Below are positions 1 to 7,170 of a DNA stretch of 21,726 bases, piece by piece; within the stretch, counting starts at the first letter, position 1, and every line of letters begins with the position of its first letter. Source of the DNA: an uncultured Clostridium sp. (GTDB lineage: Bacteria > Bacillota > Clostridia > Lachnospirales > Lachnospiraceae); NCBI GenBank assembly GCA_937902905.1, contig CALELW010000135.1:1-21726 (forward strand), in the 5' to 3' direction. Below the pieces are notes generated by a model. It was not told the DNA's origin. It made no database searches and was given only the letters and a program-made list of their open reading frames with translations. Made by a program: the position numbers and the translations under genes.

Positions 1-374
1 ATCACTCTTTTTTCAAACAGAACACGTTTGCTGCCAATGTCTACTACTTGATAGCCTGTCCTCTCCAAAATCAATTCATTTGTTCCCTTTGACAAAAACA
101 AATACTCCGGCTCAAATTTTTCAATATACTCGGATAATTCAAACTCTGAAAGATTCTCATGTACAAGAATAGCTACAGTTCCTCGAAACAAACATCCAAG
201 ATAAAAGATAACAGAATCCATGTTATTTCCCATCTCTATCACGACCAGTTGTTTAACGCTTAAATGTCTTCCCACGTCGATTATTTTTTGCTTTAGTTCC
301 CCATAAGTAACCCGCTGCATGGAATCATCCATCAATGCGGTTTTCCTGTCCTTTGAATCTCTCCAAACCTTAAT
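1..374 (-). CDS. AMP-dependent synthetase/ligase, N-terminal part (cut by window edge)
   Basis: This is the first ~124 codons of an adenylate-forming enzyme; the 3' end lies outside the window. The visible part reads like the N-terminal region of AMP-binding ligases (acyl-CoA synthetase / NRPS-type): a W-R-D-S-K-D-R-K-T-A-L-M-D opening, then V-T-Y-G-E-L, then a hydrophobic strand with M-G-N-N near Y-L-G-C-L-F-R-G. The catalytic P-loop and adenylation motifs are not in view, so the substrate is unknown. The start is odd. A strong AAAGGAGG (383-390) is followed 8 nt later by ATT at 372-374, with an in-frame TAA just upstream. The first conventional start codons in frame are TTG (335) and ATG (332), which lie inside the family-like sequence and lack a good ribosome site. 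I therefore favour the ATT start. The family call is fairly secure; the specificity is not. Confidence 0.7.
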   Translation of the reverse strand, partial: MKVWRDSKDRKTALMDDSMQRVTYGELKQKIIDVGRHLSVKQLVVIEMGNNMDSVIFYLGCLFRGTVAILVHENLSEFELSEYIEKFEPEYLFLSKGTNELILERTGYQVVDIGSKRVLFEKRV

Positions 375-414
375 CGCTTTCTCCTCCTTTTATGCTTCGC
401 CAAATATTAAATTC

Positions 415-443
415 ATTTTACCTTTTTATTATAAAATTGTCAA
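415..443 (-). promoter_or_regulatory. Sigma-A type promoter of the AMP-ligase gene
   Basis: On the minus strand TTGACA (438-443) is separated by 17 bp from TAAAAT (415-420). It lies just upstream of the AAAGGAGG ribosome site at 383-390. The surrounding DNA is very AT-rich. Confidence 0.7.
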
Positions 444-484
444 TTATTTTATTTTTAAATAAATTAATTTTTGACACATTCAAC

Positions 485-640
485 CTACTTCTTCAAAAGC
501 AATAACGTTCCTGCCACCAAAAGCACCAGCCCCACTCCTGATTTTTTGGTAAGTTTCTCGCCAAACACAAAATATGAGAAAAAAATCGTAACCAGAATAC
601 TTAATTTATCAATCGGCAAATAATAGCCACATTTTTTTAC
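485..640 (-). pseudogene. EamA/DMT-family permease, C-terminal remnant
   Basis: The minus-strand frame ending at the TAG at 485-487 encodes about 50 residues that look like the last two membrane segments of an EamA (drug/metabolite transporter) permease: P-I-D-K-L-S-I-L-V, then F-S-Y-F-V-F-G-E-K-L-T-K-K, then a final G-L-V-L-L-V-A-G-T-L-L-L-L. Upstream of this the frame runs into the 3' end of the MATE gene and stops resembling a permease. The rest of the gene (roughly 240 residues in the family) is missing. I see no promoter or ribosome site for it. It is most likely a deletion scar left when the MATE gene end was joined to a truncated permease. Confidence 0.65.
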
Positions 641-1995
641 GCCAGTCTCCTTCCAAGCACGCGTTTTTTTACAATTTCGTATGCAATCATCATAATCAAA
701 CCTGTAACAACCCACGAAATCGGGTAAATAATAAGAAGAACCCAAAATTCATGAACCATCTTACACGCTGTCGCAATCCAAATCAGCCGCAGCACGCAGG
801 AACCTAAAAATGTAATTAACGCAGGCGTCAAAGAACGTCCAAGCCCTCTCATTGCTCCCGCACTGATTTCATACACGGATGTTAAGCACTCTAACGTTGT
901 CGCAATGACAATTCGCTGTTTGGCATACAAAAGAACTGCCGGATCTGTTGTATAAATCTGCAGGAAAAAGTTTCGCCACACGACAAACACCAGTGACAGC
1001 AGACCACAACACACAAGGGATAATGCCATCGCCGTATGGAAAATTTTCCGGCACCGTTTCGGCTCACCGGCACCAAAGTTCTGGCTTGTAAAAGTTACGG
1101 TTGCCTGTGCAAATGCATTAACAACAAAATAGGCAAAAAACTCGTAATTCAATGCCGCCGCAGAACCTGCAATGGCATCCGACCCAAAACTGTTAATTGC
1201 GCTCTGGATACACACATTGGCAATGGAAAACATCATTCCCTGAAGCCCTGCCGGAATCCCGATAACTAGTATTTTTTTCAATTCTTTTGGTACAATTTTT
1301 AACTGTTTTCTATCAATGCGGATAACCGATGTTTCATGCATCAAAATATACATTACAATACCGGCACTCGTCAGATTGGATATCACGGTTGCAATCGCAA
1401 CCCCGGCAACACTCATCTGAAATACAATCACAAGCAGCAGATTCAATCCGGTATTAATAATTCCTGCCGCAATCAAACTGTACAGCGGTCTCTTACTGTC
1501 ACCAATACTTCGCAGAATCGATGAACCAAAATCGTAAAGCATGATAAATGGCATTCCCAGTAAATAAATCCGCAAATACTGTACCGCCAAATCAATCACA
1601 TCGTCCGGTGTTCCCATCAGCGTAAGTACGGGCTTTGCAATTAATTGTCCGAATATCATAACAAAAACGCCGCTGATAAGTGCCACAACAATCGCTGTAT
1701 GAACAGCAGCCTGCACATTTTCCTCCGACTTCTGACCGATATATTTTGCAATGACAACATTGGCTCCCAAAGAAATTCCAATAAATAAATTTATCATCAA
1801 AGAAATCAATGAGCCATTGCTTCCCACTGCCGCCAGCGCCTCACTGCTTGCAAACCGACCGACAACAGCTGTATCCACCGAGTTAAATAACTGCTGTAAC
1901 ATACTGCTTGCTGCTAACGGAAGTGCAAACAATAAAATTTTATTCCAGATAGTCCCCTGCGTCATATCCATGCCGGCTTTTTTTCCTGCACTCAT
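637..1995 (-). CDS. MATE family multidrug/toxin efflux transporter
   Basis: Cytoplasmic-membrane exporter of 452 residues, the usual length for MATE proteins, which expel cationic drugs or metabolites in exchange for Na+ or H+. The sequence is almost entirely hydrophobic segments. Near the N-terminus are the family landmarks P-L-A-A-S-S-M-L-Q-Q-L-F-N-S-V-D-T-A-V-V-G and a G-x-S-L-G-A-N-V-V-I-A motif. The ATG overlaps the TGA of the upstream phosphatase gene by four bases (ATGA, 1992-1995), so translation is probably coupled. Upstream are GGGGG and AAGG tracts but no strong Shine-Dalgarno. It is the last gene of the antiporter-phosphatase-MATE unit. No clear terminator follows; the 3' end abuts an EamA remnant. 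The substrate cannot be told. Confidence 0.9.
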   Translation of the reverse strand: MSAGKKAGMDMTQGTIWNKILLFALPLAASSMLQQLFNSVDTAVVGRFASSEALAAVGSNGSLISLMINLFIGISLGANVVIAKYIGQKSEENVQAAVHTAIVVALISGVFVMIFGQLIAKPVLTLMGTPDDVIDLAVQYLRIYLLGMPFIMLYDFGSSILRSIGDSKRPLYSLIAAGIINTGLNLLLVIVFQMSVAGVAIATVISNLTSAGIVMYILMHETSVIRIDRKQLKIVPKELKKILVIGIPAGLQGMMFSIANVCIQSAINSFGSDAIAGSAAALNYEFFAYFVVNAFAQATVTFTSQNFGAGEPKRCRKIFHTAMALSLVCCGLLSLVFVVWRNFFLQIYTTDPAVLLYAKQRIVIATTLECLTSVYEISAGAMRGLGRSLTPALITFLGSCVLRLIWIATACKMVHEFWVLLIIYPISWVVTGLIMMIAYEIVKKRVLGRRLA

Positions 1996-2555
1996 GCCTT
2001 AGCGCCCCCATTTCCCTTACCTGAAAATTCGTACTGCAAAATCGCACAGTTATCCACACCAAACGCCGCATATTCTTCATTTGTCATTTCATAGAAATAA
2101 GACTGCACCACTCTCGCAATTCCGTTGTGCGCCACTAAAATACAGGTTTTGCCGGACGCTTTCACCTCATCTAACAGGTTGTACACACGCTGCGCCAACT
2201 GAAGCATCGACTCACCGCCTTCATATCTTTCGACAAACTGCTTTTTTGCCTCACGAAACTTGGCACCATCTCTTGCTGTCGATTCATACTTTCCAAAATT
2301 CTGCTCCTTTAAGCGCATTTCCTCTTTTGCCGGAATCCCGGTTATTTCTGAAATATGTAATGCAGTATCTTTCGCCCGCATCAGCGGAGAATATAAAATC
2401 ACATCCGCCTCTATCTTTTTTTCTAAAATCTTCTTTCCTGTCTCAATTGCCTGCTCATGTCCAAGAGCAGTAAGTTCTATATCTGTTGCGCCGCAAATTT
2501 TATTTTCCACATTCCACACGGTCTGTCCATGGCGCACAAAATAAACACTCTGCAT
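1992..2555 (-). CDS. Histidine phosphatase family protein (phosphoglycerate-mutase-like)
   Basis: Soluble enzyme of 187 residues from the histidine phosphatase superfamily, which remove or transfer phosphate through a phospho-histidine. The RHG motif is at residues 8-10 followed by Q-T-x-W-N. A conserved glutamate sits in L-K-E-Q-N-F-G (about residue 84) and the second catalytic histidine in V-A-H-N-G (about residue 143). I chose the ATG at 2555 because GAAGGG lies 6-7 nt upstream and the protein then starts directly at the first beta-strand. An in-frame ATG at 2576 has no convincing ribosome site. The gene lies 73 nt after the antiporter stop and overlaps the MATE gene by 4 bases. The family also includes alpha-ribazole phosphatases and cofactor-dependent mutases, so the substrate is open. 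Confidence 0.85.
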   Translation of the reverse strand: MQSVYFVRHGQTVWNVENKICGATDIELTALGHEQAIETGKKILEKKIEADVILYSPLMRAKDTALHISEITGIPAKEEMRLKEQNFGKYESTARDGAKFREAKKQFVERYEGGESMLQLAQRVYNLLDEVKASGKTCILVAHNGIARVVQSYFYEMTNEEYAAFGVDNCAILQYEFSGKGNGGAKA

Positions 2556-2628
2556 GTTATTCCCTTCTTTTCTCATATTCTCTTATTCATTTAAGCACAC
2601 AATTTTGACATTTTCAAGACGTTTTCAG

Positions 2629-3831
2629 TCATTTTTCCTCCCGTACTAACAATTTTTTGTATGTCAAATCCATCCCCAGTGCGCCAAGCGGTGCAGTTAT
2701 TAAAATTGCCAAAACCGCCACCGATAAAATCATCTTTCCACAGCCTAGTCCTGCGGCAAGCGGCACCGAACCAATTGCCGCCTGAACCGTCGCTTTTGGC
2801 AAATACGAAATGGCACAAAACAGTCTTTCTTTCCATGACAACTTGGTACCCAAAACGCAAACAAACACACCTGCCATACGAAATATCAGTGAAAGAAAAA
2901 TTACCAGCACAGCAAATCCGCCGGCGGCCGCCGTGTAGCGTAAATCGACTGCTGCTCCGACTAACACAAATAAAATAACTTCTGCCGCAATCCACAGTTT
3001 CCCAAATTTCTCTGACAACCGCCTAGATACTGCCGGAATACATTTCGCCTTAAGCACACACGCCATACTCACAACTGCTAAAAGTCCCGACACGGCAACT
3101 TTTCCGTCAAGCCATCCTTCCACCGCCGTCAAAAGAAATGATACACCAAGTACGAGAATAACTTTTGTACTATTTCTCACATAATTTTGATGTTTATATG
3201 CCGTTTCAAAAAAACGATACAAAACATAGCCAATTACCGCTCCCAAAAGGATTCCAAGAAGAATCGAAACCGGCACATTTACAAACCTTAACAAGCTTAC
3301 TTTTGCCCCCTGCGCCATTCCCAAAAAGGTCGTAAACAAAACAATAACAAAGATATCATCGCACGAAGCCCCCGCCATAATCATCTGCGGAATGGACTGT
3401 TTTGTTCCATACTTTTCTTCCATAAGCTGCACCATGCGGGGCACAACAACCGCCGGTGAAACCGCAGCAAGCACTGCCCCCATCACCGCAGCATCAATCC
3501 GTGAAATTTCCAAAAAGATAGGTGCAAACAGCACATATCCAATAATCTCAAATGATGCCGGCACAAAAGCCAGTAAAATCGCCGGTCTTCCCACCTTTTT
3601 TAAGTCATTTAACTTTAACGATAAGCCTGCCTTAAGCAAAATGATAATCAATGCCATCTTGCGGAGTTCTGCAGAAATTGACAAAATAGATGAATCCAGA
3701 AAATCCAGCACATAGGGTCCAAGCACCATTCCGGTCACAAGCATTCCAATAATGCGCGGAAGTTTTAATTTCTGGCATATCGCCGCCATACAAAGTCCTA
3801 CTAAAAAAATCAGTGCTAATGATGTCAACAT
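2629..3831 (-). CDS. Cation:proton antiporter (CPA superfamily), fluoride-riboswitch controlled
   Basis: Integral membrane protein of 400 residues with about 11-12 hydrophobic segments, matching Na+/H+ exchangers of the CPA superfamily. The N-terminus has L-P-x-I-I-G-M-L-V-T-G-M-x-L-G-P. Residues 125-131 read S-P-A-V-V-V-P, and the ion-binding acidic pair D158-D159 sits in G-A-S-C-D-D. AAGGAGG precedes the ATG at 3831 by a good distance. The leader carries a fluoride riboswitch with a terminator (separate entry), so expression should rise when fluoride is present. Antiporters are a known minority class of genes under this riboswitch, next to crcB and eriC-type channels. The inferred role is therefore fluoride or associated ion/pH homeostasis at the cell membrane. 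Transport of fluoride itself is not shown by the sequence. Confidence 0.88.
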   Translation of the reverse strand: MLTSLALIFLVGLCMAAICQKLKLPRIIGMLVTGMVLGPYVLDFLDSSILSISAELRKMALIIILLKAGLSLKLNDLKKVGRPAILLAFVPASFEIIGYVLFAPIFLEISRIDAAVMGAVLAAVSPAVVVPRMVQLMEEKYGTKQSIPQMIMAGASCDDIFVIVLFTTFLGMAQGAKVSLLRFVNVPVSILLGILLGAVIGYVLYRFFETAYKHQNYVRNSTKVILVLGVSFLLTAVEGWLDGKVAVSGLLAVVSMACVLKAKCIPAVSRRLSEKFGKLWIAAEVILFVLVGAAVDLRYTAAAGGFAVLVIFLSLIFRMAGVFVCVLGTKLSWKERLFCAISYLPKATVQAAIGSVPLAAGLGCGKMILSVAVLAILITAPLGALGMDLTYKKLLVREEK

Positions 3832-3878
3832 ATTCTTTTCCTCCTTGATTAGGTTTGTTCTCTGGTATCAGCTGCAAT

Positions 3879-3917
3879 AAAAAAAGCCAATAACCTCTAC
3901 AACAAAGTAGAAGTCAT
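3879..3917 (-). terminator. Rho-independent terminator of the fluoride riboswitch
   Basis: An 11-bp stem (3907-3917 with 3890-3900) with a 6-nt loop is followed by UGGC and seven U. The 5' arm is shared with the last conserved segment of the aptamer, so the terminator and the ligand-bound fold exclude each other. Confidence 0.88.
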
Positions 3918-3967
3918 CAGCTCGTTAAGCAGTTTTGGTTTCCCATGGGAGAACTTCATTCCCTTAT
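3879..3967 (-). ncRNA. Fluoride riboswitch (crcB motif) with expression-platform terminator
   Basis: On the minus strand the leader begins A-U-A-A-G-G-G-A-A-U-G-A-A-G-U-U-C-U-C-C-C and continues to G-C-U-G-A-U-G-A-C-U-U-C-U-A-C ending at 3907. These are the conserved ends of the crcB motif. GAAGU pairs with ACUUC (P1), and GGGA pairs with UCUCC to form the second stem. The segment AUGACUUCUAC (3907-3917) can instead pair with GUAGAGGUUAU (3890-3900) in an 11-bp hairpin followed by seven U (3879-3885). Fluoride binding would hold the aptamer pairing and prevent the terminator, turning the antiporter on. The motif match is seen by eye. Confidence 0.92.
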
Positions 3968-3975
3968 AGTTCTAT

Positions 3976-4004
3976 ATGATACATCAAAAGTGCGGGGAAA
4001 TCAA
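3976..4004 (-). promoter_or_regulatory. Promoter of the riboswitch-antiporter operon
   Basis: Minus-strand TTGATT (3999-4004), 17 bp, TATCAT (3976-3981). Transcription would start a few bases before the first stem of the fluoride riboswitch, which is the expected placement. A copy of the palindromic repeat begins 17 bp upstream. Confidence 0.75.
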
Positions 4005-4020
4005 GGGGTGGATTTTTAGT

Positions 4021-4119
4021 GTTTGTGTCAAGTGTTCGCTGGCACTTTTTTTTGTTTTCCGTAATTCCGTAGAAATCACTGGAATCCAAAGGAACTGGCA
4101 GCGAACATTTGTCACAAAC
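4021..4119 (-). repeat. Palindromic repeat family, copy 1 (short form lacking the core)
   Basis: The outer inverted repeat is GTTTGTGTCAAGTGTTCGCTG (4021-4041) against 4099-4119, with 19 of 21 positions complementary. Inside, read on the minus strand, is GGATTCCAGTGATT (4073-4086) followed at once by ACGGAATTACGGAAA. These are the two ends of the inner unit seen in copies 2-4. The roughly 100-nt core between them is absent, so this looks like an internally deleted derivative. Confidence 0.8.
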
Positions 4120-4414
4120 CCATCATTCCAAACTCAGTTTTTCTTTATCTTATAAACGCATTCCGAAATGCCTTTCTGGATGCGGTTGCTGCTGCATCTA
4201 TTAACGGCACATGTCCTCTCATTAATTCTAGATATCGATTTCCTTTCCCATCTTTTTTCGATGTTTTTGCGGCACTTCATCCGCATGATAATTACGGTAC
4301 AGTTTTGGGAATCCTGAAAAACCTCGCCTACACACCATGAGGTGTTAGTTACTAAAAAACTTAGGTTTGAATGATTTATATACCACAAATAAATATTCTT
4401 TTCTAATTTTATTA
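4120..4414. other. Intergenic spacer between repeat copies 1 and 2, no intact gene
   Basis: I see no intact gene here. On the minus strand a frame ending at the TAA at 4145-4147 encodes a protein-like run, K-G-N-R-Y-L-E-L-M-R-G-H-V-P-L-I-D-A-A-A, continuing to A-F-R-N-A-F-I-R. An adjoining frame upstream encodes N-Y-H-A-D-E-V-P-Q-K-H-R-K-K-M-G-K-E-I-D-I. There is no ribosome site and the frames are broken by stops. It may be a decayed gene end trapped between the two repeats; I cannot name a family. Confidence 0.4.
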
Positions 4415-4566
4415 GATTCCAGTAATTCAGTAAAAAAACTTTGTGACGAGTGGGTTTTGAGTGCGTCGGTTTGTGGCACTGGTAGTTTCAGTGCCCATAC
4501 CGTTACGTACTCAACGAGCGAGAGCGCCCACGAGACGCAAAGTTTTTTACTGAATTACGGAAACTA
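4415..4566 (+). repeat. Palindromic repeat family, copy 2
   Basis: The unit runs from GATTCCAGTAATT (4415-4427) to AATTACGGAAACTA (4553-4566). The inner stem AATTCAGTAAAAAAACTTTG (4424-4443) pairs with 4537-4556 with one extra A. Inward come the conserved GTGGGTTTTGAG, then GTCGG, and an apical hairpin GGCACTG (4475-4481), loop GTAGTTT, CAGTGCC (4489-4495). The conserved CATACCG and ACGTACTCAACGAG follow. The outer TGTCAAGTG repeat of the other copies is not recognisable here. The right end lies inside the HAD gene and gives it its last codons. Confidence 0.85.
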
Positions 4567-5392
4567 AAAATCCCCCTACCCCATTTTCATTATTACTCTT
4601 TGTGACAAAATCTGCGGCTGCCAAAACCTCCGGCTCTGCATTTGCCATAGCGACACCGATTCCTGCCATTTTTATCATGTCCAAATCATTGCCGCTGTCA
4701 CCAAACACCATCATTTCTTCTGGTGCAATTCCAAGTTTTTTCCCAAGATACAAAAGACCACTTGCTTTCGAAGCGCCTTTTTTGGTAACCTCAATATTTT
4801 TCATACCACCGGAAACAGCATTCACATCCGGATATTTTTTAAGAACCTCCCAGACCGCATCGTAATCAACACGGTGACCGTCCTCATCATAAGCAAAGTT
4901 AATTGTCAGTTTCTCAACATCTTCGCCTCGCTCACGCAAGTAATCCACCTGGCTTTCTACCACCTGCCGTGACGCCAAAATATAATCACGGATTTCTTTC
5001 GTCAAACGCATTCTTGGCAAAAGGTCACGTTTTCTCTTTGTCATAAGTGCACCGCCCTTTAAAAAGGTATCTGCCATCACATCATATGTCTCCACTTCCT
5101 CAAGCATTGGCAAATAGGCAGAAAGTGGAATCGCATCCTCATAAAGACAAGTTTTTGAATCCCTTTCATAAATACCGGCACCATTTGTCGTAAGCACATA
5201 ACGAACTCCGTCCAGTCGATAAATTTCATCCGAAATACCACAAAATGGTCGCCCGGTCGCCGGCACAATTTCAATACCGACGCGGGCCGCCTGTTCAAGA
5301 GCTTCTTTTGTTTCTTCTAAAATCTTTTTTTCATCATTTAAGACAGTTCCATCCATGTCAAATGCAATTAAGCGAATTCTTTTTTCTTTCAC
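4547..5392 (-). CDS. Cof-type HAD-IIB family hydrolase (phosphatase)
   Basis: Cytoplasmic phosphatase of 281 residues from the HAD superfamily, Cof subfamily, which typically removes phosphate from sugar phosphates or nucleotide cofactors. The nucleophile motif F-D-M-D-G-T has aspartates at 12 and 14, and the Mg-binding motif G-D-S-G-N-D is at 231-236; the cap domain lies between. The start is GTG at 5392, overlapping the TGA of the dxs-like gene by four bases (GTGA), so translation is probably coupled. It is the third gene of the tetR-dxs-HAD unit. The last residues (F-L-V-S-V-I-Q) and the stop codon are encoded by the end of a palindromic repeat copy, so the native C-terminus has probably been replaced. 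The substrate is unknown. Confidence 0.9.
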   Translation of the reverse strand: MKEKRIRLIAFDMDGTVLNDEKKILEETKEALEQAARVGIEIVPATGRPFCGISDEIYRLDGVRYVLTTNGAGIYERDSKTCLYEDAIPLSAYLPMLEEVETYDVMADTFLKGGALMTKRKRDLLPRMRLTKEIRDYILASRQVVESQVDYLRERGEDVEKLTINFAYDEDGHRVDYDAVWEVLKKYPDVNAVSGGMKNIEVTKKGASKASGLLYLGKKLGIAPEEMMVFGDSGNDLDMIKMAGIGVAMANAEPEVLAAADFVTKSNNENGVGGFLVSVIQ

Positions 5393-7146
5393 GCTAAAAC
5401 CTCTTTTACATCCTTTGCAATCCAGTCTTTTGTCAGATGATTTTCTTCCAAAAGTTGTTCTGCATCGTAACGGTCGTAGAACTCTTTTTTCAAGCCAAAA
5501 TTCAATACTTTCATATCGGAAGTGCTGTAATAGCCGGCAACTTTATGTCCAAAGCCGCCCTCCAAAATACCATCTTCCAATGTCACAACCACACGATGAT
5601 TTTCTTTCAAATCCGAGAGCAGTTTTTCATCCAGACCAGATGCAAAACGTGGATTAATCAATGTGACTTTTTTGCCGGTTTCTTTTTCAATACTTCGTGC
5701 AGCCTCTTCACCCAGCTGGAAGAAATCGCCCAAAGCAAGAATCGCAACTTCTTCTCCTTTTTCACATACCTGATACTCATTCAATGAATCATAGGATGAA
5801 GCCACCGGATATTTAGCCGGATGAACACCATTGCCCGGCATACTGATAACAACCGGATACTTGTCCTGGTCCACACTCCAGTCAAGCATAGCCAAATATT
5901 CCTCCTTGCACGTCGGTGCCAGATACACAAGATTTGGAATATTACTCAGCATCGAAATCGTATAAAAACCAAGGTGTGTCACATCGTTTAAACCAAGAAT
6001 TGACGAATAATTCAAAATCGTCGTGACCGGACTTTGATTGATACATACATCCTGTGAAAACTGGTCATACGTTCTCTGGATAAAGGTTGCGTTGGTACCA
6101 AAAATTGGTTTTCCGCCATTTTTTGCGATTCCGGAACACATTGCTACTGCCTGTTCTTCTGCAATTCCTACATCAATATACTGGCTTCCCGCTTTCTCGC
6201 GATTTGCTTTTGGAAAACCAACATTACTTGGAACTGCTGCCGTCACAAATACAACCGATTTATCCTTCTTCATTTTCTCTAAAAGAAGGTCTCCTGTCAA
6301 GGTACTGTAATCCTCACCTTCAAAAGTCATAAGCGGCTTTCCGGTCGTGCGGTCAAACGGCATGCACCAGTGCCAAGCTTCCCGATTCTCCTCTGCCGGC
6401 TCATACCCCTTTCCTTTCTGCGTATGAATATGCACAGCAATTGGATGGTCAATGTCTTTTACTTTCTGAAAGAGCGCAATCAATTTCTCGATATTATTTC
6501 CCTCTTCTTCGTAAATATAGTCAAGTCCCATTGCACGGAATAAATTATTTGGAGCCTCGCCGTTTGACTCTCTAAGTTCTGTAAGATTTTTATAAAGACC
6601 GCCGTGAATTTCTGCAATCGACTGCTCGTTATCGTTGACAACTACAATCAAATTCGAGGTCATTTCACCGGCAAAATCCAATCCTTCCAAAGCCTCTCCG
6701 CCACTCAAAGAACCATCACCAATTACAGCAATAATATTTTCTTTGCCGCCAACGGCATCTCTTCCTTTCGCAAGTCCGGTCGCAAGGCTGACAGACGTTG
6801 AAGTGTGTCCAATGGTAAAAATGTCATGTTCACTCTCCGATGGTTCCGAATACCCGGAAATTTCATGAAAACGATTTTCATCCAAATAACCATATGCTCT
6901 GCCGGTAAGCATCTTATGCGGATAGGTCTGGTGCGACACATCAAAAACAAATTTATCCTTTGGTGAATCAAATACATAATGCATCGCAATTGTCATTTCC
7001 ACCACACCAAAGTTCGGTCCAAAGTGTCCGCCGGTCTTTGTCAAACGGTTAAAAAGTGCTTCTCTCATCTCACCTGCAAGCACATTTAATTGTTCCATTG
7101 ATAATTTCTTTACATCATCAGGTCCTTGAATTTTTTCTAAATACAT
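5389..7146 (-). CDS. 1-deoxy-D-xylulose-5-phosphate synthase-like thiamine-diphosphate enzyme
   Basis: A 585-residue ThDP-dependent transketolase-family enzyme most like DXS, which joins pyruvate and glyceraldehyde 3-phosphate to start the MEP isoprenoid pathway. Seen in order: T-G-G-H (H41), F-D-V-S-H-Q-T-Y-P-H-K-M-L-T-G-R (68-83), the ThDP/Mg motif G-D-G-S (143-146) with N-D-N at 171-173, D-V-G-I-A-E-E with the cofactor-activating glutamate E330, and T-H at 390-391. It is somewhat shorter than housekeeping DXS (about 620 residues), and several motifs are altered: VSHQ for the usual VGHQ, and IAEEQA for IAEQHA. No other isoprenoid gene is nearby. A second, specialised DXS-like function is therefore possible. 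AAGGAG precedes the ATG, 24 nt after tetR. Confidence 0.82.
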   Translation of the reverse strand: MYLEKIQGPDDVKKLSMEQLNVLAGEMREALFNRLTKTGGHFGPNFGVVEMTIAMHYVFDSPKDKFVFDVSHQTYPHKMLTGRAYGYLDENRFHEISGYSEPSESEHDIFTIGHTSTSVSLATGLAKGRDAVGGKENIIAVIGDGSLSGGEALEGLDFAGEMTSNLIVVVNDNEQSIAEIHGGLYKNLTELRESNGEAPNNLFRAMGLDYIYEEEGNNIEKLIALFQKVKDIDHPIAVHIHTQKGKGYEPAEENREAWHWCMPFDRTTGKPLMTFEGEDYSTLTGDLLLEKMKKDKSVVFVTAAVPSNVGFPKANREKAGSQYIDVGIAEEQAVAMCSGIAKNGGKPIFGTNATFIQRTYDQFSQDVCINQSPVTTILNYSSILGLNDVTHLGFYTISMLSNIPNLVYLAPTCKEEYLAMLDWSVDQDKYPVVISMPGNGVHPAKYPVASSYDSLNEYQVCEKGEEVAILALGDFFQLGEEAARSIEKETGKKVTLINPRFASGLDEKLLSDLKENHRVVVTLEDGILEGGFGHKVAGYYSTSDMKVLNFGLKKEFYDRYDAEQLLEENHLTKDWIAKDVKEVLA

Positions 7147-7170
7147 CGTAATTCTCCTTCCATTTTTATA

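Noticed and set aside
2081..2473. Plus-strand 130-codon frame opposite the histidine phosphatase
   Set aside because: It is the antisense shadow of a clear gene; no start signal and a biased composition rich in His, Ser and Pro.
2591..2995. Minus-strand 134-codon frame inside the antiporter gene
   Set aside because: It overlaps the antiporter in another frame, is rich in Cys, Arg and Trp in an unnatural way and has no ribosome site.
4021..4566. Copies 1 and 2 as the two ends of one composite mobile element
   Set aside because: The DNA between them holds no intact transposase, the copies are in opposite orientation with different internal content, and the same pairing at 18.9-19.4 kb encloses only about 50 bp.
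4367..4567. Plus-strand open frame of 66 codons over repeat copy 2
   Set aside because: It consists almost wholly of the palindromic repeat, has no ribosome site and has no protein-like composition; the conservation is at the nucleotide and pairing level.
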